This document shows, one piece after another, positions 20,699-32,200 of a stretch of 64,000 nt of DNA (positions within the stretch are counted from its first letter, which is position 1; every line of letters starts with the position of its first letter). The position numbers and the translations under genes were made by a program. Below the pieces are notes generated by a model that searched no databases, was not told the origin of the DNA, and was given only the letters and a program-made list of their open reading frames with translations. This stretch comes from Cladocopium goreaui (lineage: Eukaryota > Sar > Dinophyceae > Suessiales > Symbiodiniaceae), in the NCBI GenBank assembly GCA_947184155.2, contig CAMXCT020003669.1, positions 380,001-444,000 on the forward strand, read 5' to 3'.

Positions 20699-21052
20699 TG
20701 TTTTCATGGCTGGACTAGCCATGTTTTCTTGCATGGGAGGGCTGAGTGAAAGGCAAACCTAGTTTTCATGGCTGGGCCAGCCATCTGTTCTTGCCTGGGA
20801 GGGCTGGGTGCAAAGCTAGTTTTCATGGCTGGGCCACCCATGCTTTCTTGCATGGGAGGGTTAAAGGCAAGCCTAGTTTTCATGGCTGGGCTAGCCATGG
20901 CTTCTTGGGTGGGAGGGCTGGGTCAAAGGCAAACCTAGTTTTCATGGCTGGGCCAGCCATGTTTTCTTGCATGGGACGGCTGGGTCAAAGGCAAACCTAG
21001 TTTTCATGGCTAGCCATGGCTTCTTGGGTGGGAGGGCTGGGTCAAAGGTATC
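20699..21052. repeat. Left subterminal minisatellite, six units of about 60 bp
   Basis: Six units begin at about 20699, 20759, 20816, 20874, 20936 and 20998. Each has TTTTCATGGCTGG, then AGCCATG...TTCTTG and GGGAGGGCTGGGT. The core TTTTCATGGC is the reverse complement of the GCCATGAAAA motif repeated at the right end of the unit. Confidence 0.8.
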
Positions 21053-21159
21053 GCCTAGGAACTCTACTTTGTTGTATTGCATACAACATACGCTTTAGCT
21101 GACCTGGTGTCAATGTGAGCTGTGTTGGCTTCACTGCTATGGATGTCTACAGGCTTCAG

Positions 21160-21390
21160 CGAGAAACATATCTATATGGGGAATATATATATATATAGAT
21201 ATCTAGATGGTGAATATATAAAAATATCTAGATGGGGAAATAAATAAATAAATAAATATATATATATATTTATTTATTTATTTAATATGTTAAAAAATAA
21301 ATGTGTTTATATTTATATAGTAATGATAATACTATATATAATATTCTATACGATATATATATATACACGATATAATATGTGAGCACGTGT
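21160..21390. repeat. AT-rich simple repeats
   Basis: (AT)n, (AAAT)n and (TATT)n tracts, including a near-perfect A/T palindrome at about 21237-21283. No coding content. Confidence 0.8.
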
Positions 21391-22747
21391 TCCTCCACTG
21401 AACAGACACCAAAGAAATCACAGCGCATGTGCAGGATTTGTTTTTTTGGTCATGCTTTTATTCAAGTGAATTGTCCCCGGCCAATACAGGCCAAACTGGA
21501 TGAATCTGTTTTGGATTTGTGTGCCACCTGGTTCTTTTAGTTTTTTTGGAAACACAGTTTTGCGAAACCAATCGCCCGGTGCAACTGCCACCTTTTTCAA
21601 CCCGGGGAGTGCACAGCGTGGGGTGTGCCGATTAGTGAGAAACGCTCTCATGAAAACAGTTTTCCTCAAGCCAATGGTTGCAAGGCACCATTATACATAC
21701 CATGTAGGTAGATATATCTATATGATACTACAGCACATCGCCTGATATGTTTCAGAGAATGACATGTTTATGATTTTCATGGTGGATCTCAATCGCCTTC
21801 CATCGGATTGTGCGCTGATGGCTGGTATCTGGATACTGCTGTGCCTGGTTGTTGCCAGTGGAATGGTGCCCTGGCTCAATGAAAACTGCCTAGCTGCCAA
21901 GCCGCCACGCATTGTGAAACATTTTTCCATCACATTCCAGGAAGTGTCAATTTTTGGAAAAACCTGGATCGAGAGCAGAAACTTTTTAGTTTGTGAATTC
22001 GTGGTGAAAATCATGAGGTTAAGTGCTGAGTTCAATCGGATCATCCTGCTCAGGTGCACTTCTTTCACTCGAAAGGTACGCATCCTCCGCCGCAGATCCG
22101 GGGATCCATGCACTGGGATTACATGTCGTGTGATTTTTTCAATTTGGGGGTCATGTTGGCATGTTGAAATTGTGGGAGGATCCATCCATATTGAAAGATT
22201 GCGGTGGATTGAAGCTCTCTGCCCCTCAGCTTTTAGGCTTACAGTCACTTGGGATATCAAGATGTCAAACCCCAAGGGAAAGGCTGATGGGGATGAGGTG
22301 CATTCGCAACTGGCCCACTTGCCTTTTGTCAAAGCCTACTCGAAACTCCCGAAGTTGAAAGAAGTTCCATGGAGGCATTGTTTTCTTATATTGCACTGAA
22401 AAATGCAAAAATGCATTCACATCAACCTGCCATCCCAAAAAAAAACACAAGTTTTTCACTGAGGTTGGCATGACACTCTTGGTCGACAAGTCGGGGAAGC
22501 TGTTTTCTATGCACGGGTGCTCGATCAAGGATATCCTTGTGAACCGTGAGGATGGGGATTCCCAGTTTCAAATATGTTTCCATTATTTTTGAATTGCTAT
22601 ATACAAGCTATATTTATATCTGCAATTATATTAGTATAATATTGTGTATTTGTAGGTTTATATCAATCACTGACCATCCATCTCTCTAAATTTCATGGAT
22701 AAAACAACAATGAACACTGAGACCAATGTGTTTCTGCCACTTTGCAG
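21391..22747. other. Mostly non-coding segment with one doubtful open frame
   Basis: An ATG frame at 21764-22399 is open for 211 codons but has unusual composition and no recognisable motif. A competing frame at 22161-22358 looks equally coding-like. I cannot decide between an exon and chance. Simple AT repeats follow at about 22595-22650. Confidence 0.25.
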
Positions 22748-22950
22748 GTGGTTCTAGCAACTATCAAGGGGATGAATGGCAATCCACGAGTTTCGGCATA
22801 CACTCTCCAGAAAGCAATTCTGACCGTGTTCCAAGACTTGAAACTCTATCCAGCTGGCATCTATTCCGACATACCGGCGGTCCAGTCCTGGGCATTGAAG
22901 TATGGTGTGGCCATCAAGAAATTGGTCCTTCGGCGTTCACCCATATATAG
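22748..22950 (+). CDS. Exon-like segment of an unidentified gene
   Basis: A TTTGCAG acceptor ending at 22747 leads into a clean frame beginning VVLATIKGMNGNPRVSAYTL and running about 65 codons to a CGGCGTTCACC near 22943, after which composition turns AT-rich. The helical, mildly basic peptide contains KAILTVFQDLKLYPAGIYSD. No family recognised. It is on the same strand as the downstream genes of the unit and may be an early exon of one of them. Confidence 0.35.
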
Positions 22951-23478
22951 GGTTAATCTTAATTAACTGGATACCTGTTTTAGCTGATCATCTATACCAA
23001 GGGCTGGTGGAAATTGGTTCCAAAGCAAAATGTAATGGGATCTCGATTTTCACTGCCATCGGAACTTAGGTTTCGAGGCTGCGCCGACTTATGCGACGAT
23101 CGGAAACTTCGAAGTATGACAAACTCACTGAGGTCAAGAGAACCGCCCGTTCTTATGGCTGGGGGGAGCTAGCTCCAAAGTCATCTTCGGGGAAGAAAGT
23201 GGACCCCTGTCAAAAAATATTTTTCTTTGTTCTAAAATCTGTGTTTTGTCAAAAAATCTGTGGGTTCAACATGAAATTCAGTTATAGTGGATCAGTAATA
23301 AATTTATGTGAATGCAGTGGGTTGGCCATGAAAATCTTGCATAGTTGGTGCAATGTGAAATTCATGCTTACTCAACCTGATGAAATGGAATTGTACCAAT
23401 TCAATCCGAGATAGAAAGTTTGTTATGAGTACATTTTCATGATGATTTGTAGAATATCGCATTGGATCATCCTACAAC

Positions 23479-24688
23479 ATGGATATCTTGGGATATCTGC
23501 CTAGATCTCTGGACTGTCATGCCCAGGATGTTGATGAGGATGATGATGAGTCGACCAGCGAGGCGCCCGATGCGGGCACTACTTCGGACCTTGAAGAGCT
23601 CGATTCATCACTCTCGTCAACGGCACCTGCCAGCAGCGTTTCCGGTGCAACTGGTTCCACAGAATCTAGTGCGTCAAGGGCCAAGATGGATAGGTTGATT
23701 CGCCAGCTCAAGAATCTCAAGATGGAAACCCCAATGAAGAGTGGTTGCAAAGGTGGTTGCAAAGGGAATACTTTGGAACATGAATCTCCAGATGTGTCAA
23801 ACAAAAAGGATGTGGGTCATACTCCATCTAGTTCGGATTCGTCGCTGTCCCCGAAACAACGCCTTGCACTTTACTTCCAAAGAAAGAGGGCTGAGAAAGC
23901 TGCTCAAGGTTTGGGGGTTACTGAGAATCCCAAAGTAGAGGTTGACAAGGATGCCACAAGTTCCCTGAATGATCCTGCAGCACCAGAGCCACATCAGAAT
24001 CGCTATGTACTTCCTGACCATGCTACTTGTTTTACTAAGCTTCACATTTTTATTTGTAGATATATATATATATGTGTGTACAGACATATATGTACATACA
24101 TACATACATATATATATTATATTATACACATATATATATATATATCTCTCTCTCTGTTCTCTGTCAGGGTTCAAGTGAACTTTGCGAATGGGAACACAAT
24201 ACACATGTTTCTAAGCCAGCCGACTTTCCTGGTTAGTAGAGGTTTTGAACACCATGAAGAAGATGTCGGCTGAAACGGCCAATGCTTTCCCGCTGAAGTC
24301 CCAGTATGTCAAGTCCATCACCCAAGCCCGCGAAGCCGAAGGTGATGACGAGCCTCATGAAATTGAGGACGATGACGATGAGGTTCCAGGACCTACCGTG
24401 AAAGCCAAGAAGGCGAAGGCGAAGGCCAAGGTTAAATCCACCAAGCCCAGTGCGAAACGTAAGGCAACTAATTTGGGTAAGGATGGAAAGAGGTGGAATT
24501 ACAACCAGGTTCGCATGAAGTTTATCAAGGAGGCCAGAAATGAACATGATCTTAGCTTTGAGGCTGCTCAGCACTTGTGGGACGAAAGTTCTGCAAAGAA
24601 AGATTTCCTCAAGGATGTTTCGGTCCAGGAGTTGAAACGTCGTAAGTTCATCCCAAAGGGAAGCACTGAAAACCCATGGGCCAACTAG
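23479..24688 (+). CDS. Charged basic protein gene, probably two exons
   Basis: The first part starts at ATG 23479 (MDILGYLPRSLDCH). It is Asp/Glu/Ser-rich, then basic, with an SPKQRLALYFQRKRAEKAAQ helix, ending near 24010. A simple-repeat intron-like stretch follows (24055-24165). The second part includes ATG 24254 and ends at TAG 24686-24688: an acidic run EDDDDEVPG, a Lys/Ala-rich run KAKKAKAKAKVK, and a folded-looking tail with KRWNYNQVRMKFIKEAR and VQELKRRKFIPKG. The tail resembles small DNA-binding-like domains that recur in dinoflagellate mobile-element genes (recollection, not verified). Whether the two parts are one gene or two is unsettled. Confidence 0.45.
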
Positions 24689-24976
24689 GATTTTGGGACT
24701 GCTCAGCACCATGCTGAAATTGAAATATTTCCATTTTGGATCATCACGGATGGCCTGGGGAGAGGCTGCTCTGCGGTGCGTGGAAAAACCTTTGCGGTGG
24801 CACTGAAATGTGTCAATGAAAGTCAACCCATTTGTTCACAACCATTGTGGTGAATGGATTTTGTGAAAAAGTTGAGATGTGAAACTTGTCCTGTCCAGAA
24901 TTCCATTTTGATCAAGAAAAGTAGGTTACTGCTAACCCAATTGAATCTTAGCTATGGTGGTTTTCGATGCTCTGAA

Positions 24977-27335
24977 ATGGCGAGCTCCTCCAGCGATGAT
25001 ACTTTTCATCCTACTGGTGCAATGGAACATGCAAATTCCTCACCGGCAAGAACCTAAACTTAAGTAGTAAATGTGTGCTTTTGTTGTAAGTCTCTGTTTT
25101 ACTTGTATGTTTTGAGCTTGGTTTTTCATTTTTCACACAGCTTCCCCCCGAGGACCGTCAGTTTGTTGAGATATTTAGTGGTCGTGGTGAAGTTTCGCGA
25201 GCCCTACGTGATGCTTCTTGGTACAACATGGGTGCCATGTGTGAAAACGAACAGATTGCAAGAAATAATCGAGTTGGGCCGATATCTGGCCAAATTTGCA
25301 TCCAGTGATTGGCTCATACATACAAATATCATATATATATATATCAAATCATATCCGTACAAAAAAGATCCATGCATAATCAATACAATGTATATATTCA
25401 CTTATTCAATGATCAATTGTGAATAGATGGGAGATATGTACACCAACTGTATACCCAACAGACTATATCTTTCTGGGGCCTTTGCCACACACTGCAGTGA
25501 TCGCTGTGCTCAGGCTGGTTTTCGAGGGACTTCGTTTGACTGGGAACTGGACAAGCGGGCATTCGATCTCACAGGGAATGCAGCTTTTGCGTCCTTTGTC
25601 TGAATTTTTTCATTGTAATTCATGTGAGTGGCCACTGAAATTCATGATTCGCTGATTCAACAAAGCAGTACATGTGGGATCCTTTATTGTATATCCCAAT
25701 TGAATTGTCCACTCTTACTCCATCGATCATGCGCAGCTGCTGGGAGGCTGGCCTGCAATGAAATCCTCCGATGTGAGCCCGGCTCCACTGTGGTGATAGC
25801 GCCTGACTGCAGCTCGATGAGTACAATGTGTCTTGGCAGTATGGGCATGTACAAGTGAAATAAGGAAATATTCGATTATATGGTATCTGACAAGAAAACA
25901 CGAGTCCATGTGGATTGGACTAGCCACATAATTAGTTTTCATATCCAAACATGTTGCTTTCGGCTGCATGAATTTCACACCCTGTGCAAATTTTGCCGGC
26001 CTCTCAGGTGCCGCTTCACATCGGGCAGAACATATTTGACGCCTTGGGGCAACACTGGATACACTTTTGTCCGTGTTGGCAAATGTTGTCCTCACGGTCA
26101 GTGCTCCTAATCCTATTGGCCTCCATATGCAATTTGAAATGGGTATTAGAGCAACCTCGAAACAGCTTTCTGGAAGATTTGCCGCGGTTTCAATGGCTAT
26201 GGGGTGTTGTGAAGGCCTGGGTTCCAACAAATCAAGACACCAATGATTGGGGTATATAGGGAATCAAAGGTTTTTCAATACCCCGAGAAAACAAGATCCA
26301 TTACAGCTGTTCTATTTTCATGGTAGCCATGTGGTATACTGTCAAGTTTCCATGGGAAGGCATCCATACTCTTTTCACGTATTATTTTTACTTAGGTGTA
26401 TACAAGGGACATATATCCTATATAGTATCCATTGTGTATATATATATGTACATATATATATAAATAGATAGGTAGATAGATCCATATTGTATATATACAA
26501 AAGTCTAATGCGAAATCCCTGCCAGGTGTTCAGCTGCACCATGTACATGGGTGTCTTTGGATCATCCAGTCCGAAACCCCACAAGCTGTATTCGAACCAT
26601 GAGGAAACCCTTCAAGCGATCTCTCAAAGAGCTGGCTTTATGTCCCGAACTGATCAAGAACAATGCACAACTGTGCCAACGACTCGTCGGTATGTTGATC
26701 GAAGTGGAAAACGTAGACGTGTGGGTGTGCCAAAGGCCCTTAAGGAGTCTGCGTATCTATGATGATTGTTTAGCATGAATGTTTCCTGTACCACATTTCC
26801 CAAACAAATATCCTGTTCAACTTTTTTGCGTTGTGAAACAAATCCAGTTGGTTTCAAATTTCCCGCACATCCATCCACTCGATCAGGCATTACCCTGCTG
26901 CTTTTGGTGACTTCATTGCGAGTTTGACTGCAGAACATCGACATGTGTTTCGGCTTTAATCCACGGTTTTGGACAAGAGAAAAACATGAGCTATCCTTGG
27001 ATAATTTGAACCAGTCCCCAAAATAGCCGTCTCACGATGTCAAGGTTTCACAATGAAAGAAGGTTGCATTCACGAACAAGCAATATATAATATATATATA
27101 TATAACCGCCATGAAAATAGATATGTGACTATATGTATTCACTCTCTTCATTGTGTGTCGGAACTATCAAACACAGTGCCGAACTTCCCGGAACTCTGAG
27201 GCACCCTTGCCGGGACCGGTGCAACATGTTGACATTCCCAAAGGGCTCACTGACCTGGAGCTCTTTGAGAAGTTCTGCCTCCCATCCATTTTTGATGATG
27301 CTTGGAATGATGTTTCTTGGCTTGGTCCTATAACT
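24977..27335 (+). CDS. Multi-exon MT-like gene inside the DNA-transposon-like unit
   Basis: ATG 24977 (MASSSSDDTF) begins exon 1, which ends at 25045. The intron 25046-25140 starts GCAAG and ends CACACAG. Exon 2 from 25141 reads FVEIFSGRGEVSRALRDA (motif I). Exon 3 from about 25514 reads GFRGTSFDWELDKRAFDL (motif-II-like acid). Exon 4 from about 25737 holds STVVIAPDCSSMSTM (PC-loop-like, about 25782-25826). Exon 5 from about 26008 holds KWVLEQPRNSFLEDLPRF (about 26134-26190). Exon 6 from about 26526 holds SSSPKPHKLYSN and RYVDRSGKRRRVGVPKAL and meets a TGA at 26760. An exon-like stretch at 27177-27330 (LFEKFCLPSIFDDAWNDV) may continue the gene. A one-base shift near 26083 breaks exon 5. Motif order is that of a class I methyltransferase with altered catalytic motifs. 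Confidence 0.55.
25046..25140 (+). other. Intron with GC-AG boundary
   Basis: The flanking codons (TCC TCA CCG | CTT CCC CCC GAG) join in phase 0. The donor is GCAAG and the acceptor TTTCACACAG. Non-GT donors are well known in dinoflagellates. Confidence 0.6.
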
Positions 27336-28251
27336 TTACCTGAGCCCCATAAATATGTGATATATATATATAAACCAATATTCCAACCCGTTTATTTTGT
27401 ACCCATTTGAATTTGTACATTTTTTGGGTGGTCCAAACGGTCAGTTGATTTTGAAGCCCTCATTCAAGCGAAATTTGCTTATATATATATATATATCTAT
27501 GATAGATAGATATAGATAGATATATATATATACATACACATAAAATCACCATGATGTTAATTTCACATCCGCCCTAGGCTGACCTTTGGAAAGCGATGAC
27601 GTACATGGGTCGTGCAAAACACATCTCCATTCCAGAATGCAGGGAACCTTTGGTAGTGCAAAAGCTCGTGTAGTTTTCCTTTTCATAACCTCTCCAACAA
27701 GCATCGTTCTTTGTTTTGGGGTATGCTATTTTGAACGGTTGAGAGTTGATTTCCCATCTAGGAGCCAATCCTGCATCGACTTGGCGTTCGACCATCGGCA
27801 TGATGCCAAATTTTACCATTGGTGAACTTTCTTTGCTTGGGGGTACATTTGAGGCGACCATATAGTCTCAAAACTGGGTTTCCACACAGCCTGGATGTAT
27901 GAAAGCACATCTATATGCCTGGCTGTTCGGCCATGAAAATCATGCGAATTTCATGGCAATTCGCATTCCTTATGATTTCAACAAAACCAACAAAAATCAA
28001 GAGCGTGAAAAAGCGTGCTATTGGACATGGAAAACGGCTGATTGGACATGAAAACGCCGTGAAAAACGTGAATTCACAAATCACGAAAACAACCACGAAA
28101 ATGGCACGAAAATCACGAAAATCACGAAAATCACGAAAAGCACGAAAATCACGAAAATTTGTAGGAACTTTGTGAAATCTGTATGCTGTAACATACTCCA
28201 TTTCAAGGATTTTGAGTTTCTTAGGTTGAAACTGTTTTTCCAAGTTGTCTC
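27336..28251. repeat. Non-coding spacer with simple repeats and CACGAAAAT tandem
   Basis: (TA)n tracts near 27358-27375 and 27478-27540. At about 28046-28160 there is a run of ATCACGAAA-type 9-bp units, with neighbouring ACATGAAAACG and GCCGTGAAAAACG. These resemble the GTGAAAA units at the right end of the unit, so this may be an internal relic of the same repeat family. Confidence 0.5.
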
Positions 28252-29160
28252 ATGGCGAAGACCAAGAAGCAGTGTCTTGCAATGCAGCGCACCGACCTCC
28301 ATGCTGAACCTCCCCAGCATCCACCTGCACCTCCACCTTCTGTGCGACACACGCGCAAAAGAGCTGAGGAGAAGGTGAACGCTACTGAGTCCAAGAAGGC
28401 CAAGAGTTCAGAGATGGAGGTGACTGAGGTGACTGATCCGCCCTTTGAGCTTTGCTGGGAAAACCTTGCCAAAGTCAAGAAGTTTTACCAGATCACATAC
28501 CAAGAGGCTTGTGAGCTTTTGAGTGAAGTGGTGGGTCCTGACCCCAAGGGTGCTGCTATGAGGGATGCTCTTGCGAAAGTCAAGAAGGAACGTCCCGAAA
28601 CCTCCGCTTCCACCAAGTCTGAGCCACCGCCCAAGAATGCCAATTCTATGCCTGGGCCCAAGAACGCCAAGTCTATGCCTGAGCTAGATCCCCAGAATGC
28701 CAAGTCCAAGTCTATGCGACCTACCATGGAAAATGAGAAACCTGATGGTGGTCCCTTGGTACCTGAGGAGGGAGAGGATTCTTGTGAGGGGGAAGAGGAG
28801 GAAGACTTTGAGGGTGATCCTATCGATGAAGCTGATGAGATTGCTGTGTCAGCTACAAGCAAGGGGAATGATGACGATCAGGACTCGCCAGCTGCGGGTG
28901 CAACCGTTGAGCATGAGGGTGAAGTGATGGGGAGGCCTGAGGCTGTTGCCGTTGATGAGGAGCCTACACGATCCCCTGTTGTTGTCAACCCGGAAGTGGA
29001 AGCTGCTAAAGGCGCGGTTCCCTCTAGCTGGAAGACAACTGTGCCGACCCCTGCCAGAAAGTCTAGCAGAAAGATTGTCCAGGCTACGCGTGTGGATTCA
29101 TCGGATACCGATGCATCGAACCCCAATCTGCGCTCGCTGTTGTGTCTTGTCTTCAAGTGA
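28252..29160 (+). CDS. Acidic, Pro/Lys-rich protein, 302 residues
   Basis: ATG 28252 (MAKTKKQCLAMQRTD) is in a plausible context, and the frame is open to TGA 29158-29160. The N third is basic with a short helical segment (ENLAKVKKFYQITYQEACEL). The middle repeats PKNA/NAKS motifs, then a long Glu/Asp stretch, then Ser/Thr/Arg-rich sequence. No catalytic domain. It could be a first exon of the gene ending in the transposase-like exon, or a separate accessory gene of the mobile unit. The real 3' end may be an intron donor before 29160. Confidence 0.45.
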   Translation: MAKTKKQCLAMQRTDLHAEPPQHPPAPPPSVRHTRKRAEEKVNATESKKAKSSEMEVTEVTDPPFELCWENLAKVKKFYQITYQEACELLSEVVGPDPKGAAMRDALAKVKKERPETSASTKSEPPPKNANSMPGPKNAKSMPELDPQNAKSKSMRPTMENEKPDGGPLVPEEGEDSCEGEEEEDFEGDPIDEADEIAVSATSKGNDDDQDSPAAGATVEHEGEVMGRPEAVAVDEEPTRSPVVVNPEVEAAKGAVPSSWKTTVPTPARKSSRKIVQATRVDSSDTDASNPNLRSLLCLVFK

Positions 29161-29289
29161 TGATTTGTTTTGAAGTTTGCTTTCTTTTTCATTGCAAACT
29201 GAAGAAAAAAATCAGTGAAATATTGTGTGATAGAATGGAACCCCCTCAAAATGTGACTCTCCACTAACTTCAACAACTTTGAGTTCATT

Positions 29290-32200
29290 CCAGTCCCAGG
29301 TCTTGCTCAACTTTGCAGCTTGGGCAACAGCATCTCAGCCGACAGGCCTCCTGTCTCGATCTGGGCCATGCTGCACGTGGATCGAAGGAGGCATCCGACC
29401 TTGCATCGGAGCTGCTCAGCTTGCCAGTGTTGTACGAAACATGTATATATCTTCTATATATTATATGTTATTATAGTATATATATTATATTAGATATATA
29501 TATATATCCTATATAGTGTTTACGTATTATATATATATATACACCATATTTATGTATTTTTTTGACTCGGTGTAATGGAGGCTTAACATACTTTAACAAC
29601 TAAAAGTGAACATCTGCCTTACATACATAAGGGATTAGGGATTTGTTCTCTTTATTTATCTTTACTTTACATAACAATGAGATCATTTCCTCAACGAATG
29701 TGTTTGTAATACCGGGGTTCACTGCACTTAGGTTGGGCCCATCTGCTTCGGAAGTAGCTGACCGATCCTTTGACAAGAAGATGGAAACTATGGTGTCATC
29801 CCTCAGGAATCTCAAGCAGTTGTGTGGTCAAGGTGGTGATGAAGAAATGTGCAACATGCTCAACATGATTGCACCAAACCTTCTTCGTGCGATTGCTGAT
29901 GATGATGAAGAACAAGGTCATGATGAGCAACAAGAAGTTGTTCGTGCAAAGCGGGGACTTCCTACGTCCTACAAGCCCAGAAAGTCTGCCCGAGTTGGAC
30001 CCCATGTCCCAGAAGACAAGCCTGTGCCATCCAACGAACCTTCCGAGACCACTGACAAGACTGACAAGACTCCTGAGACCAAGACTCCTGCGACCATCGA
30101 CAAGAGCCCAATGGACAAGAAACCTGAGTTGGACAAGACCTCTGATGCCATGATCAACAGTTCTTCGCATCGTGCTTCACATGCCCGGCTGACCCGAAAG
30201 ATGCAGGGGCTGGATCCGGCCAAGTTTCCCCATATGTGCAAGTTGTGGCAGGGTGGGCGCAAGGACCAGAGTCAGAGCACCAAATCAAAACACTTTTTAA
30301 ATATATCCCAAATGTATTCAAAACATTAATGTTCGAGCTGTGTGAATCCATATTTCTAGCAAACATAAATGTTCTAGCTGTGTGAATCTTATCTAGCCTT
30401 TTTCAATACTACCTTGCCCTGCCCAGGAAAAGCAAGATCTGCTACGTCAATGGGTGTCCTGCAAGGAGAACATTGAAAACGTGGAAACCACGCTTCGCAT
30501 CACCCGTTCGCAGACAGGTGAGCTTGAGCACAACCGTGAGTTGCTGACCATTGCAGAGATGCGCAGTCGTGGATTTAGCCAGTCGCTGAAAGCTACATCT
30601 ATCAATTTTTCAAAATTTCCCTAAGAAAGGCCATCAAATGAATAGTTTAATTCCAACTAGCTTTGAGTGAAAAACTATTTCAATCGTTAAAAGGAAGAAG
30701 ATTGAGACCATCATCACAAAGAGCACCCCCCATCCTGATCCTGATTGCCCTGATGACGAAGAATCAGTTCGCTTCTGGTGCTCATTGGGTGGGAAAATGT
30801 CTCAACGTGAAACCACGCAGGTCACAGCCACGGCTGAGAGCACCATAGAGACTACCCCCGATGCATTGGGCCACTTGCTTGGTGGATCAGCTGATCTAGG
30901 GCCAGGTTCTGCTTTCTCAGGTGGACCGGTTGGGAACCGCCCTGCTTTGAAGAGTTTGCTTGACCTTGCAAATGCTCCAGATGCTGAGACGGCCCCAGTT
31001 GCGAAAGCAAAAGCGAAAACCAAGGCGAAGGCCAAGGCGAGAGTTCAACAGCAAACCCCAAAGACGCCGGCAGAGCAGCGACAAGCTATTCGTTCTTTGG
31101 ATGAAAACTGAAAGAAATATAAATAAACATATATATATATACATACATATATTTATCTATATATATATATAGCCAAATTTTTGTGTTCCTCAAGTCATCC
31201 TCCAAAAAAGGACTTGCAGTACTTTTCTCTTCTCATTCAACAAACCACCTAGGCAACCAGCTCAAGGGTGAATTCACCAAGTGCTCTGTGGGCTTGGAAT
31301 TGCCATCGGGACATGCTCTTCGAAGTTCTTTGGATGAAGCCAAGGAGTTCGTTGAGGCTCTGATGGATGAGCTACTTGGCATTAATATATTTAAGCCTTT
31401 CCAGAACCGCCCCACAAAAAAAAACAAGTCATCCCGCCCAGGTTGAAAGACGTGAGCGATGATGATCTCTCGAGCTTTGAAGCGACATGCACCGAGGAGG
31501 TATCGTGGCCATATATTTATCCCCAGAACTTAAGTGATATGCATATGAATTACATACTTGAATTTCGCAATCAAACTTGTGAAATGATATGCAATCTGAA
31601 TCCATCGAAAAATCATTTGATCAGTCAAGCCGGCCTCAGGTACGCAAGATCCGAATGCTGAGGGCCCAAGCTCGTGCTGTGGCCACGGAGCTTCGCAAAG
31701 AGGCAGAGTCCTGAACGACACCTGGGCAGCAGCGCTGCATTTTCCAATTCTGACTGCCAGTCTGGATGGCTCTGGGGAGCCACGGTAGGGGTGCAGGGTT
31801 TGTGCATAGAGGGCTGCCACAAATTAGCCATACACTATAGTTTTTCAATCTCACAACTCACAACATCAATAATTTCATGAAAAAAATATCCAGTTGAGAG
31901 CTTCTTGGATGCCCAAGCACATGGCCTGTCAGATTTTGACGACCAGCTGGAAACCAGTACGTAGGATGCTAGCCTTAATTGGTGCCATACATGTTGGCTA
32001 GCGCTCGGCAGATTGCTCTGTGAAATGTGGTGGAAACAAAGATCTTATTTGGCCTGCTGCGTTTAGAATTTAAGTCATAGATTTCAAACTCTGTTGACTC
32101 CCTTCGCAGGTGACTTCAAACGAAAAGCCCATCATTTGCTGGAAGAACGACTTGATGAAACGTTCCTTGTCTATACACTTCTAAAGATTTCTGAAGATTC

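Noticed and set aside
23797-24204. Ile/Tyr-rich ORFs over AT and ATAC microsatellites (also near 6700-7000, 26375-26584 and 58868-59131)
   Set aside because: Low-complexity translations of simple repeats, with no coding signal outside the repeats.
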